A stretch of 64,000 nucleotides of DNA from Ooceraea biroi (GCF_003672135.1 NC_039508.1:8370001-8434000); one strand, 5' to 3'. Numbered from the stretch's first letter, positions 9,881-21,780 are shown. Made by a program: numbers and translations. Notes: a model not told the origin generated them from the sequence alone.

Positions 9881-11167
9881 TTGGGTCATTAAGTATGAAA
9901 CTTTACAAATAGAACATAAACTTTTGCATTTTTTGGCACATGGACATGATTTATTTTCAATCGAAGTATGCGCCCATGTTATCTACACACTTCTGCCATT
10001 TTAGTGGTAGTTGGTCTATGTCTCTACTATAGAAGCTATAGGAGTACGGGAATCGATGAAGTCGCGGAAGGCTGTTTCGACTGCCTGTTGAGAATTGAAG
10101 AATTTTCCCACCAAGAAGTTGTCCAAATTCCGGAAGAAGCGATAGTCGGTAGGTGATAGATCTGGTGAATATGGTGGATGACGGAGAGTTTCCAATTCCA
10201 ACTCCCGTAGCTTTGCCACGGTCAGTCGTGCAGTGTGCGGTCGAGCATTATCATGCAACAGGATTGGCATTGACCGATTGACCAATTTCGGTTGTTTAAT
10301 AGCAAGTTGTTGCATCATTTCGTCCAGTTGCTTGCAATATACTTCAGCCGTTATCGATGTACCAGGTTTCATAAAGTTGTAGTAGATAACACCTGACCTG
10401 GACCACCAAACAGTCACCATAAGCTTCTTCTGTGTAATGTTGGGTTTCGCGTGATGTCTCGGTGGTTCATCAGCGTTCAACCACTGATGTGAGCATTTAC
10501 GATTGTCGTAGAGTATCCACTTTTCATCGCAGGTCACAATTCGATTCAAAAAAGATTCATTTTTGTGCCGGGAAAACAAAGAAAGGGAAGCCTCTAGACG
10601 TTGCGCCTGCTGCGCATCAGTCAATTCGTGCGGGACCCATTTGTCCAACTTCTTTATCTTACCAATTGCAGCTAAATGAACAATATGGTGGGTATAGAAA
10701 CATTGAATATCGATGCCAATTCACGTGTACTTTGAGATGGATCGGACTCTACCACGGCTCTCAAGTGATCATTATCCACCTTCGTCTTTGGTCTTCCACG
10801 TGGCTCATTAGCGAGGCTGAAATCTCCATCTCTGAAGTTTTTGAACCAATTGCCCACCGTTGCTTTAGTAGTTGAACCTTCACCAAATACAGCGTTGATA
10901 TTACGAGCTGTCTCCGACACTGTGGTTCCACGGCGGAACTCATATTCATAAATCACACGAATTTTGGACTTTTCCATAGTTCTATAAAAAAGAATCCACC
11001 AATAAAACTAATGAAGATATTTGAACAAACAAATATGACATTTGAAGAGCGAACATACATCTATCACACTAACCTAACCTGATACTGACGTCTGGCGCCA
11101 AATTTGAGATAACAAATGTTAAAGATGGCGCTTTTACATTTGTAAAGTTTCATACTTAATGACCCAA
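9881..11167 (-). mobile_element. mariner element, cecropia-like transposase
   Basis: 1287-bp element with terminal inverted repeats starting TTGGGTCATTAAGTATGAAA and TA on both sides (9879-9880, 11168-11169). It lies in the helicase of the Helitron and is therefore younger than that insertion. Its ends differ from those of the mariner at 3118. Confidence 0.9.
9957..10977 (-). pseudogene. mariner transposase with two frameshifts
   Basis: Starts MEKSKIRVIYEYEFRRGTT at 10977 and ends GAYFD with a stop at 9957. All three catalytic aspartates are present: VTCDEKWILYDN, LLHDNARPHTA and YSPDLSPTDYRFF (DD34D). WVPHEL joins the DNA-binding and catalytic parts. A frameshift near 10665-10680 separates the helix-turn-helix half, and another near 10025-10045 displaces the last 20 or so residues. 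The sequence resembles the cecropia group, to which human SETMAR belongs. It is less decayed than the mariners at 3118 and 15815. Confidence 0.9.
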
Positions 11168-11689
11168 TACTTTGGTGTATGACGATGTTCAACAGGGTAA
11201 TTGAAGCAATCTGTGAACTGTCAAACCATCTATATTAAACGCTGCTATATCAGTAAGTGCTGCTATAGCAGTATTCTTGTTTAGATTTTGTTTAATCCAA
11301 CATTTAATTGTTTTAATCAAGAAACTTTTACCAGTGCCCCCTTCTCCACTAACGTGTATAATCGTAGTAATGATTCATCCGATGTTACAGCATTGATAAC
11401 TATCAAATACTCTTCTTTGATCTGCGTTCAGTTTTGAAATCATTTCACATATATCGATTTGCTCAACACATTTGTCACCAAGATCTTTAAGATCTTGCAT
11501 TACTTCACCAGCTTCAATATTTTGGACACCTATTGGATTATCAGGATCATCCTGAGACACATGCTGTTTTTCCAACTCATCTAATTGTTGTTGAAGTAAT
11601 TGCTTTGCAGTTTCAAATGCTTTTTGTAATTCTTCTACTTTTTCATGATACTGCAATGCTTCCAAGATGTAATTTTATTTTGTGAAATG

Positions 11690-13445
11690 ATTCTGCATAA
11701 TTATGTCATCCATTTCTAAGGTCACTCTATTTTCTGCCATGGCTTGAACATAAGTAGTAAAGAAAAGAAATACTTTTCTGGTTCCATATTAACATTATAT
11801 CTATAATGATTAATAAGATATCCACGCTGTCGCCGTTTTAAATATAAACTGTTATCCATCTTATAGTATTCAATCTTTTTATTGTATGGTTTGACTTTAG
11901 TAATATCATACCACTATGCAAATTCATATAAAAATATCGATTCTAATTCTATTGGTCTATGTGGATAATAATTATCTATTATAGATGGACAAAATATGTC
12001 TGCAGAATCTCCATCAAGAGCTTCAATTTCTTTATGGCTTTTGACTTTTCTGTATCGTATCTGATTAACATCTACCCACTTAATCGTCGTATTTCGATCA
12101 GTTCCATATAAAGGAATACCTAGCAATGTATCAGCAGCTTCAAGAGCTCCACATTCCCTATTATTCGTGAATCGCAAACCAATATTCCAAAGATAGCTCG
12201 CTAATGATTTGTTTTTATTATTTGTACTATTACAGATAGAATCAGATAATTCACTTTTTCCTGCTTTAATCATATATTTAGTAACATACCAAGTAAGCAA
12301 CGATGATTTTTCACCAATAAATTGTATATCCATATTTCCTTCCCATGCAATAAGAACAGGATTATAATCATTTATATTAATTTCATCATCTTTTCGAGGA
12401 AGGTCATAAAGTCTACTCCTATGTTTTAATTGTTTTCTACCTGCTATCGAACTTACGACATTTCTCATGATCAATATTTCCGTGACAGGACGAGGAAATC
12501 CAAAACGACATACACGAACTACTTACGTCCTATTTTTTTAGAACGAAGACAATAATCGTTATGTTTGTGTCGTTGATGCGTATTGACTCTCCTATATAAT
12601 AATGGTGAAATGATTTGATTCGACATTCCACAACTTACATATTGTAAAATCAATTTAGATACTTCTTCAACAGAAAATTCACCGATAATTGGCGTATTTT
12701 TAACCCAAACTAACATATGAAAATGCTGTATATCTCTACCTTGGTATTCTCGTCGCCAGAAGTAATGTGTTACTTCTCCGAGCGGGTGATCTTTGGAACA
12801 AATAAAATCAAGTATTGCTTGAAACTTATTGTGTAGAAACCTGGATGTTGATACCGGATCTCTAGCAACGAGTACACTAGTAGATGAGGTATCATTATTC
12901 CATCCATTAACTTCGCGGATATATTCACCTAAATCATCCCACAACCATTCAGCAGGACTCAAGGTTAGAAACCATGTCGTAGGTCCGTAATATTGTGTCA
13001 TACAATTTAAATCACTTCTCGGTCTACGCCAATATTGTTCTGTATTTCTTAGAGTGGAAAATATTGTACTCAAATTAGATTCTAACAAGTCTTTTTGAAT
13101 TGCTTCTAGATATTCAGAAGCTGTGTAACGATCTTGTAAATTAGTTACATTCATTTTATGATAAATACCACGACTTAATTGACGAATATTCGTATTATTT
13201 AACAAAAAAATAAGTATTGTATATTTAATCTATATTGTGGATGTTTAGATGTCAAACGGCATTTAATAAATTCATGAATATAAAGTTTGATATTTCTACT
13301 TTCGTGTTGTCCATTTACACCAAGAGGAAACAAATCAGGAAAACACAATAAATCCAAATATTTTTCACGATTATCCAACGGTAAATCTTCAAGTTTTAAC
13401 ATTTGATATCGGGCGGAAACAGGTTTATTTGACCTTCGTTCATAT
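11690..13445 (-). pseudogene. Helitron Rep (HUH, two-tyrosine) region
   Basis: Rolling-circle nuclease that nicks and rejoins the transposon ends. From 13445 the minus strand reads YERRSNKPVSARYQML and LPLDNREKYLDLLCFPDLFP, the usual Helitron N-terminal block. Next comes FLTLSPAEW, and the HUH motif as IQHFHMLVW (about 12720). After a frameshift near 12520 comes CRFGFPRP, and then the two tyrosines in WYVTKYMIK (about 12285), the attacking residues in Helitron Rep. Frameshifts lie in a T-run at about 13205 and near 12510. The adjoining stretch to 11690 is coiled and Gln/Glu-rich. Confidence 0.85.
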
Positions 13446-13780
13446 AAAGGATATATTGTACACTGAGGTGCATAAATGAAGTCCCTTTTCGGTGTAGATA
13501 GGTGCAGGTAAGCGCGCCATCTGCAGACTGCATGGCGCGCCTACTACCCAAAGACCGAACGCATGTCTGCATACTATTAATTATAGCCAATAAAATAAGT
13601 TAAAACGCGTAAAAATGGCTAATCCCGCAGCACATATATTGCCCGACCATACATTTTATATGAAGAATCGATATTATGATTTGATTTTAAAACAATTTGA
13701 TACAATTACTATTATTACTTATGACATACAATATATAATAATTATAAGTAATTATTTTGCAATTTTAAATTAAATATAAA

Positions 13781-14893
13781 TTATTACAATCAATTATTTT
13801 AATATAATTACAATTATTATATAATTATATAACAATGATTTATTCTAATAATTTATATTGCAACCGGAATCTTTTATTACTCGGCTTCATCTGACGCGGC
13901 CGGGTCCGCGACTGTCAAGTTGCTAATTTATTAAAAACATTGTAGTAACTGGGCGCCAACTAATTTTCCAAAATTAGTAAAATTAACTTGATAGATCTCA
14001 GAGGTGGATATTTGGGAGGACCCTTTTTTATGACACCGACTGTTGTAACATCGACAAGATATAATTAAATAAAAAAACCGTTATATTTCAAATACTATAA
14101 TTCGGATATGTTTACTCACAGATTTTGTTTAAGGCAGAATAGTACAAGTTTTACTCACAATTGACGACGGGAGGTCTCTCACTTTGTCAGCCTTGTGTTA
14201 AATTTTTGCAGTCTCCGCTGCATGCAGTCCACGGCAGAGAAATTTACAGGATTCTATCAAGCGGCGATCCGACTCCTCGAGAGCTGACTCTAGGATTCTG
14301 TTTCACTATAGCACTGCCATCCAAAGAGTGCCACACGGTGATCCCGCTCCCTCGAGCATGGACCGGGTACGATGTCGTCGATCATCTACGCATGCGTTCT
14401 TCGCGTAACGATGAATCGATATCAATCGATATTCCATATATTGGACATACGCCTCTGATCGCTGTCTATCCTCGTCCGCCCTATGGCCGGATGGGAACGC
14501 ACTTCGCTGTTCTCCTCTCGCTCCCGTCCACATCGGTCGCTCTCATCACGCCTCCTTCGCCCACAATTCAGTGACCAGAACTGAGAGAACCTCCCGTTCG
14601 TCCGAAATATAAGCGATCCGAATTTTACAGTGCAACAATTCAATGATATAATAATTCAATACATACAACAATTCAATATATACGCGAAAATCCAATAATA
14701 TAATATAATAATTTCAAAATTCATGCAATAGCTTCAGTAGGTAATGATAATTTCCAATAATTCTAACAATATCGATAGCTCTGATCATTTCAATAATATC
14801 CATGAAAAATATAACATAAAATATTTAAAATTTTCCTATCCTTATATAAGCTTCCGACGAGCCGGATCACGTTGACGTTAGGGGAATAAATTT
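13781..14893. mobile_element. GC-rich LTR-like segment, unassigned
   Basis: This segment breaks the AT-rich inverted arm (13733-13780 mirrored at 14896-14945), so it is probably an insertion. It contains a TATAAG motif on the plus strand at about 14607 with an LTR-like GC-rich region upstream. On the minus strand, TGGCGCC at about 13958-13951 looks like a retroelement primer-binding site. No clear direct repeats or reverse transcriptase were found. The open frames at 14161-14643 overlap on both strands and lack motifs. Confidence 0.35.
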
Positions 14894-15814
14894 ACTCTGT
14901 CACAATATTTAATTTAAAATTGCAAAATAATTACTTATAATTATTATATAACATGTCATAAATATTATAATATTTATATGATTATATAATTATATAATAC
15001 ACTATAATATAATTATATAATTATAATATAATACACTTTCATACAATTATAATTGTATGAAAGTGTATTAAAATCAAATCATAATTATCGATTCTTCGTA
15101 TCAAATAAATTATTACGATAAAGTATTTTTATATAATTATAATTATGTAATATATGGTACGATGGAAAATTTCTCAGTGTAGAATTAAAATATTTATAAT
15201 TTAAAATTTATACATTTAAAATTTATAATTTTGATAGTAAAAACTTTCTCATCACGATAAGGTAGATGTTGTGTGTTGTGTTTGTAATATGGTATCTTCT
15301 TTCTTTATTTCAAGCAAGGACAAATGTTTAATTGTTTGCTGATTGGGGCAAATGGCCAGTCTTGCCTTCCATCTGCGGACACCCATGATCATCACCTATC
15401 AAGTGATTGTACATACGAGTGATTGGGTCAAAATTAAAATTCATCCCATAGTGCCAAACAAAACAATCTTTTTAGAACCACAAATATAAAGAGAAGAAAT
15501 CTTCGCATCCTATAAATAATTCTGATTTTTTTCATATTTGTATTTTGTATATTGCGCATTATACTTTAATTTAATTAACAGAGAAAAACTTTTCGGAATA
15601 TTATAATACGATAAATATGTTTCGAATAGGACAATCATGCGGTGAATCGTCTTGACTTTAACATATGTTTCACAGTCCCTCTCCTGAGTAATCAAAAAAG
15701 TTTAGCTGCTAATTATTTATTAAAAAGTTATTAATAAAAAACTAATACAAATAACTTATAGACAATTATATCTTAATGTTACAATTTTTAACTTAACAAT
15801 GTAACTGCAATATA

Positions 15815-17089
15815 TTAGGGGTGTGATTTAGTTTTGAGGGTTTTTTTTGCTCAAAAACGCATGTATTTAAATATGATAATGAATGAATACCTTAATCAAA
15901 ATATTTTCCTTCGTTTTCTATAACTTTTTCCCATCTTTCTGGCAAGAGATGGATTCCACGACGATAAAATGACTCTTCTTTTGAGTTGATCCATTCGTCG
16001 ACGAATTTTCGCACTTCTTCGAAATTATGAAAGTGTGTATCCTCTAAAGCGTGTTGCATCGACCGGAACAAATAATAATCGCATGGAGCAATGTCCGGAG
16101 AATACGCGGGGTGCGGTAAGACTTGCCATTCAAGCTCTAATAGTGTTTGTTTCACTGATAACGCAACGTGAGGTCAAGCGTTGTCATGAAGAAGAATCAC
16201 TTTCCGTCGTTTACTCGCAATTGGTGGTCGTTTTTGGTCCAATGCTTGCTTCAACTTGTACAATTTGTGTTGATAACGATCAGCCGTGACAGTCTCATGC
16301 GGATTTAACAGCTCATAGTACACTATACCTTTTTGATCCCACCAAATATAGAGCATTACTTTTTAACCGTGAATATTGCGTCTCGGAGTGGATGTTGATG
16401 GTTCGCCTGGATCCACCCATGATTTTCTGTGTTTGGGATTATCAAAATAGATCCACTTTTCATCCCCAGTAACAATCCGAGACAAGACTCTTCTTTTTTT
16501 GCCTGGCGATCAACGAAATGCAAATGTTCAACCGGTTCGCAATGGCACTTTCCGATAATTGATGTGGAACCCATTTCCCTTCTTTCTGAATTTTTCCCAT
16601 TTCATGTAAATGTTTGGTAACTGTTGTACGATCAACATTTAATGCTCTGGCAAGTTCTGAAGTGGATTGTGTTGCATTTTCGTCCAATAATGCTTGCAAA
16701 TCTGAATTTTCAAGCTTTCTTGGTTGTTCCGAGCGTTCTTTGTCCTTCACATTAGTATCACCACTTTTAAAGCGTCTAAACCAGTATTCACACGTCTTAA
16801 TTGATGGGGCAGAATCACCATAAGTTTCCACAAGAATTCTATAACCCTCAGCCGCAGTTTTCTTTTGATTAAAAAACAAAAGCAACGCATGTCGAAAATG
16901 CTGTTTCGGAAGTTCCATTTTTACGATGATATAAACACGACTGTTATTGCATCAATTGCTATAATGCTACTAAATGTCATGGATAATGTCAACACTGTAA
17001 GAAACAACAGTTATCGGAAACAGCTATTGGAACAAACTGACACTACAGCCATCTGTTGCAAAACCCTCAAAACTAAATCACACTCCTAA
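15815..17089 (-). mobile_element. mariner element in the palindrome arm
   Basis: 1275-bp element with terminal repeats TTAGGGGTGTGATTTAGTTT at the left and a near-perfect inverse at the right, TA on each side (15813-15814, 17090-17091). It interrupts the left arm of the inner palindrome: the sequence flanking it on both sides is continuous with the right arm at about 17535-17600. Confidence 0.9.
15892..16918 (-). pseudogene. mariner transposase, inactivated
   Basis: Begins MELPKQHFRHALLLFFNQKK and ends GKYFD. The DNA-binding half to KWVPHQLSE is open. A frameshift near 16495 precedes RIVTGDEKW (first aspartate). More breaks follow, then LLHDNA with a stop where arginine is expected (second aspartate kept), then YSPDIAPCDYYLF (third). 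The final LLPERWEKVIENEGKYFD is typical. The sequence is distinct from the two other mariners in this window. Confidence 0.85.
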
Positions 17090-17096
17090 TACATAC

Positions 17097-17537
17097 ACGC
17101 CTGTTATATCGCAATTACATTATGAATTAAGTGGGAAAATATAACATTGATGTTATATATAATTACAACTTTGTGTGTATTGAAATAATAATTATAGATA
17201 CATAATATATAATAATTATATTACAATACATAATATAATAATTATAATTATATCAATTATTACAATAAAGTACTTTTATATAATTAGATAGGGTGTCCGG
17301 TAAGTCATGACTCACCCTGTATAATAATTGTAATTATATAAAAATAATTTATTGTAATAATTTATATAATTATAATTATTATATTATGTATTGTAATATA
17401 ATTATTATATATTATGTATCTATAATTAATTATTTCAGTACAGCACAAAGTTGTAATTATATGCGTAACATCAATGTTATACATATTTTCCCACTTAATT
17501 CATAATGTAATTGCGATATAACAGGCGTATATGTATA
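17097..17537. repeat. Inner AT-rich palindrome
   Basis: The arms (for example CGCAATTACATTATGAATTA at about 17110 and its inverse near 17500) pair over about 200 bases around a centre at about 17310. The centre reads AGGGTGTCCGGTAAGTCA then TGACTCACCCTGTA, two CAGGGTG-type transposon ends facing each other. This suggests a fused remnant of two Tc1/mariner-type ends. Confidence 0.65.
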
Positions 17538-17767
17538 TTGCAGTTACATTGTTAAGTTAAAAATTGTAACATTAATATATAATTGTCTCAGTTATTTGTA
17601 TTAGTTTTAATTTCTTTATTGGCTATGATTAATAGTATACAGACATGCGTTCGGTCTTTGGGTAGTAAGCGCGCCATGCAGTCTGCAGATGGCGCGCTTA
17701 CCTGCACCTATCTACACCGAAAAAGGGACTTCATTTATGCACCTCAGTGTACATTGCTCGTAACAAC

Positions 17768-17984
17768 TAGAGTGGGTAAAAGGAGAGTGTCGCCAATATA
17801 CATGCCTAATGCTGATTGGCTCCGCCATTTACAGACAATTTCCGGTTAGCCGTCAATAGGTATTAGGTGAACGTAGTTGTGTAAGTGTACATTTAAAGTA
17901 GTAGTGACGTTTTAATATCGTTTTACTTTGTCTGACAATGGCGACTTCCGGTTAATTGGCGACACTCTCCTTTTACCCACTCTA
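17768..17984. mobile_element. hAT-type MITE with 8-bp target duplication
   Basis: 217-bp element with inverted ends starting TAGAGTGGGTAAAAGGAGAG and an exact 8-bp duplication GTAACAAC at 17760-17767 and 17985-17992. An 8-bp duplication and a TAGAG start are typical of hAT elements. It has no coding capacity. It interrupts the Helitron between its N-terminal region and Rep. Confidence 0.9.
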
Positions 17985-17992
17985 GTAACAAC

Positions 17993-18850
17993 CATCACTT
18001 TCATCGATAATCTGAGTTAACATTGCCTTATGTTGTTTATTTAAAATAGTTTCTACATTATTTTTGGTTCTTTGCATTTCAATTTCTAAATTTAATAACT
18101 TACGATCATCATCCAATACACATTCTTTATCATTCTCTGTTTCTTGTATTTGAAATTCTAGATCATTCAGATTCTCTAAACATAATCCATCGTGAGTACT
18201 TGGTAACATAATGTTACTATAAACCGATTGTTACGTTTCAACCAGCGTAAAGCACCAAATACTTTTTTAATATTCACCGTTACTTCCCAAATAATTTTGG
18301 ATTTTGTTGGAATATCTCTAACTAAAACGTATAATTCATAATTCATATTTATTGCATCGGTGTTAGAACATAATTTATTCAATGTCTCTTGTAAAGGTAA
18401 TGGCAAATGAAATGTTCTACCTTTTACTTTTTGTACCATCTGTCTTACCGGCAATTTTTTATTAATAACAGTTTCCATTTTAACAACAGTTTGAAAAGCT
18501 TTAGCTCTTTGTATCAAAATTTTGTCAAATGTGTTAAGAGATGATATTACCTCGGGTATATTATGTACAAATAGATTATTTAAAACGCAGTATGCAGGCA
18601 TTAATCCATTACGGAATTTTCGTTCACAATAATGACATATGTATTGTGGATTAATATTATGTTCTTCTACATACGCCATTAAGTCTCTCCAAATTGGAAT
18701 GTCTATTTTCATTTGAAGCTTATTGATTGTAGATACACTTCTTTTATAACAAAGTCTCTCACATGACACACAAACATGTCGAGGTGTGTCCATGGAGCTT
18801 AGTTTAGTCAAAGTCTCGAGTTTAGTCAAAGCATTAAATGCATTCTTATA
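17993..18850 (-). pseudogene. Helitron N-terminal DUF6570-like region
   Basis: The minus strand reads HVCVSCERL, then YICHYCERKFRNGLMPAYC, then NNLFVHNIPEVISSLNTFDK and RTFHLPLPLQ, ending ALRWLKRNN. This is the pattern of the DUF6570 region that precedes Rep in many animal Helitrons, with paired cysteines likely binding zinc. A frameshift lies near 18205, after which a charged stretch runs to the MITE. The role of this region is not established. Confidence 0.7.
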
Positions 18851-18869
18851 TTTAGAAGTTATATAATAT

Positions 18870-20200
18870 CTTCGTCACTCAAAACAGTATGCATCTGTTG
18901 ATGTTTGTACAAATTTGCTTTTTTTTGAGCTAAAGTAATTATTTCATTTAACGTATTAAGATCGGCAGAAGTCAATGCTTTATCCAAATTTAACATCTTT
19001 CGATAGACACTTTTAAGTTGATAAATAGAACAATAATTGAATTGGAATAGACATCGCTTTACAAAGATTTAGATCAATATAACAGCCCTGTGTATGGCCT
19101 AATTTCTTATTTGAAGATTTCACAGTGCATTCATCAATTTTTTGTATTAATTTTGCTATGTTCTTCAAGGTACATGTATTTACAGCTTGTAGGAATTCTT
19201 GATATCGATCAATTAGAAACGAATCATTAATTTTACATAAAGTACTGCACAACCATGATTTTTTTGTTTGTGCTTGTAAGGATAAGACATTTTCAATTTG
19301 TCCTTTCACATTTAGTATTAAAGGTTCAGTAATATTGCCTTCAGATGAAGTTATATTGTGATATGTAGAATCAATAAAATAACTTTCGGACGAAGCTGTA
19401 TGTCTAGATATGCCACACAACGCACGTAATTTGTTTTCAATTGTAGAACATTCTGCAGCAACAGTCAAACATACTTCACATCTTTTTTTAAGCAGCATTA
19501 ACATTTTGTATATATTACGAATATAATTGTTTCTAATTTGCATACACCAGCGTATAACTTTTTCAACATCTAATCGTTTTTCAATGTAATTTTTACTTTT
19601 ATCTGTTATATTGAGCTTTTTAAAAATATCTTTAATAAATATTTCAGTAGAACCACGAATTTTTAAAAAATTTCCTGACAAAAACTTTCGATATTTTCTA
19701 CTAATATGTTTAGTAATATTAAGGTTTTTCTTAACAAGTTCGCAGTTAGAACTCTTTTTCTAATAATATCGCTTATTATAAAGCCACTTACGATCAGAAG
19801 GTAATTCTTTTTGTCTCTTTCGTTCACGCTCAGAATTCATGAAATAACATTTTCGCTTTTGGGCACGTTGTTTTACTAAATTTTTTTCATATTGATATCG
19901 CTTTTTAATACGATTAGTTTCTAAATCTTGTTTATATCGTTCAAGCTGTTTTTATCACGTTTATTTTGTAAATCTTGTTCATATCGACGATGTTGTTTAT
20001 CACGATTATTTTCTAAATTCTGTTCATATCGACGCCGCTATTTAGCACGATTATTCTCTAAATTCTGTTCATAACGACGCCGCTTTTCAGCACGATTATA
20101 TTCTAAATTCTGTAGATACTGCTGTTTCCTCTTAGCATGATTATTTTCCAAATTCTGCATAGATTGATGAGAATTGTGATTTTTTTGTAACTGATTCAAT
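18870..20200 (-). pseudogene. Helitron region between protease and DUF6570 domains
   Basis: From about 20200 to 19790 the translation is a basic repeat, with versions of RRRYEQNLENNRAK about 14-16 residues long, broken by a stop at about 20038 and by frameshifts. From 19681 to 19013 an open frame of about 220 residues follows, with cysteines and helices but no family I recognise (for example RCEVCLTVAAECSTIENKL). The frame orientation and order indicate that both belong to the same Helitron protein or to its neighbouring reading frame. Confidence 0.55.
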
Positions 20201-20725
20201 ATCTCATATTCCTTTTCACTTTGGCGTCTTATACGTATACGAGCCGCTTCAGCCTGTCTTGCTCTTATTACTGCTAATGGAAACACTTTCTGAGGAACAC
20301 CATGTTTTAAATCTTGAGGAAAATGCTCAATAATATTGGACTCCAAAATTTTTATTAAATGCGAACGCATTAATCTATGGTCATACCTTACTTTTTCTGG
20401 TATAATGTTAAATAACAATAAAACTGCAAATGCTATTGCGAAAACACCACAATCATTGCTATTGGGTTGACTTTGTACAGTTGGAAATTTGACAGGATAC
20501 TTGATAAAGTCATATGTTGCGAATAATTTTGTCAAGAATTGTTTATGATGCTCGTGTAACATTTTATTATTTAAAGAATCATAAATAAATATATTTTTTG
20601 TATCATAATAACTACATACCCAATGTCCTCCAAACGAACTATGTAGTATTTGTATATGCTTTCTATTTCTCGGTATGGGTTGTATTGAATCAAGATATTG
20701 TATTAGCAATGTATCAACAAGTCTT
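20200..20725 (-). pseudogene. Ulp1-like (C48) cysteine protease domain of the Helitron
   Basis: The translation contains GGHWVCSYYD (catalytic His in HW), then FIYDSLNN (Asp), then QPNSNDCGVFAIAFA (Gln and nucleophilic Cys). This is the order and spacing of the Ulp1/SENP family, which cleaves ubiquitin-like modifiers such as SUMO. All four residues are present in one frame. The N-terminal side is cut: an in-frame stop lies just upstream of about 20725 and no ATG is found. The domain runs directly into the basic repeats of the Helitron protein. Function is inferred from the family only. Confidence 0.75.
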
Positions 20726-21480
20726 TATTATTTATATGCATATCAGTAAGCCATTCGCCTCTGTGCGCGAACCGACAGGAAATTCGGAGTACGGTACGGG
20801 GTGGCTGATGTTCTGGAATGAACGTGCGGCGTGAGTTACGTGATCACTAGCAATCACTAGCAATCACTGAAAGGATTGGAGCGTGGGACAGGGCAATACG
20901 TTAGATCGTCGATGATCGCTTTTAACCATCAGTTTATTATAACACATCCAACACAAGTAACAATTCGTAACTACTAGTCCTCAAAAGCCGACTGAGTGTC
21001 GATATTTGTCCGTGAGGTCTTTCTTGACAACGGACCACTTGATCACGACGTTCACGTGTAAGACACCGGTCAGTCGCGGAGGTGCGATACTCGGTCTCGA
21101 TCGTGGGTAAAATTGACTGGCGACTTGTGTTCGCGAGTAAGCCGGAATTGTAAGGCGGCCGATCGTGGGTAAAATTGACTGTTTGTGAGAGCGATAACGA
21201 TGCGCTAGCGAACGAGGCTAAATTGTATCTGGCTTTGTTCCACCCGTGCGATCGGCAGAGACGTCTCATGTTTGTTAGCGTTCGGATGAGGAATATGGAG
21301 CAAACAATATTCGGCCGATCTTCCGTCTCTGTCCCGAGCACGGTAGTGTTGAGCACGGGGGTGAGCGAGATCGTCGGGTTCAGCGACCGAGGTCGAACTC
21401 GATCGACAAATATAACGTGGTTCGATAACACTGCTCGCATATGACAAACAGCTGATCGGTCTTTATTTCGCGCTATGACA
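20726..21480. other. GC-rich segment, unassigned
   Basis: Sharp rise in GC against neighbours. It holds a direct repeat GATCGTGGGTAAAATTGACT (about 21100 and 21163). Open frames occur on both strands without family motifs. It may be an LTR-like insertion that truncated the Helitron 5' part, but I see no terminal repeats or target duplication. Confidence 0.4.
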
Positions 21481-21659
21481 AAGGATATTCTTTATCCGAA
21501 AGATAATGCCGTTCGTTTACTGAATCTCGAACAGCCTCTGATAATAATATCTTTTTCTACAGGCATTAAACTAATATTATTTCTTTCTAGAGACATTTTA
21601 TTTACTTTAATTCCTTTACAAATGTACAACAGTAAACTTTGTTTACGAGTGTGCAACAC

Positions 21660-21780
21660 TTCTTTGGCACTCAGCAACCTTATATTAGCGCACTGTAACC
21701 GTTCTCAACAGTCTTATGTTGGCGCTCAGCAGCCTTGTATCGGCGCACAGTAGCCTTTCCTTACAGGCGTACAGCACCCT
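21660..21780 (+). repeat. Degenerate ~30-bp tandem repeat
   Basis: Three to four imperfect copies of a unit like GGCGCTCAGCAGCCTTGTAT. The open frame across it is a by-product of the repeat. Confidence 0.55.

Larger units (their letters stand above)
8600..11665 (-). pseudogene. Helitron PIF1-type helicase region
   Basis: A 5'-3' DNA helicase used in rolling-circle transposition. Motifs in order on the minus strand: LNADQRRVFD (about 11415), Walker A GEGGTGKS (about 11350-11325), AAFNIDGLTVHRL, Walker B FIIDEVSM (about 9815-9800), the LGNLLQLPPV motif (9689 onward), VNGTIATV (9105) and GIAIHKSQGLSL with VYVALSRI near 8830-8910. Several frameshifts and stops occur. A mariner (9881-11167) is inserted between the Ia and Walker B regions; removing it and one TA joins HTPKYKQLSDHV in frame. 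Confidence 0.85.
13461..17749. mobile_element. Large palindromic element inserted in the Helitron
   Basis: Outer inverted repeats of about 150 bp begin CACTGAGGTGCATAAATGAA at both ends, with TA on each side. The repeats contain a further small palindrome around GCGCGCCAT. If this element and the hAT MITE at 17768 are removed, the Helitron frame continues through Y-E-Q-C-T-I-Y-P-L-Y-E-R-R, strong evidence for its limits. Inside are AT-rich inverted arms, a GC-rich LTR-like piece (13781-14893) and a mariner (15815-17089). No transposase of its own was recognised. Confidence 0.75.
7393..20725 (-). mobile_element. Helitron with extra protease domains, interrupted by later insertions
   Basis: Minus-strand coding order: Ulp1-like protease (20725-20400), basic repeats (to about 19790), an unknown region, a DUF6570-like region (18850-18180), Rep (13445-11690), PIF1-type helicase (11665-8600) and USP-like domain (8570-7760). 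Rep plus PIF1 helicase defines Helitrons. The 3' end at 7393 has CTAA followed by T, with a hairpin just upstream. The 5' end (TC) was not found; the frame stops upstream of about 20725 next to a GC-rich segment. Insertions inside are a hAT MITE, a 4.3-kb palindromic element and a mariner. Several frameshifts show the copy is inactive. Confidence 0.85.

Noticed and set aside
7393..20725. Helitron genes as a host gene cluster (helicase, deubiquitinase, SUMO protease)
   Set aside because: Common strand and order, Rep with HUH and two tyrosines, 3' hairpin with CTAA and multiple frameshifts indicate a transposon, not host genes.
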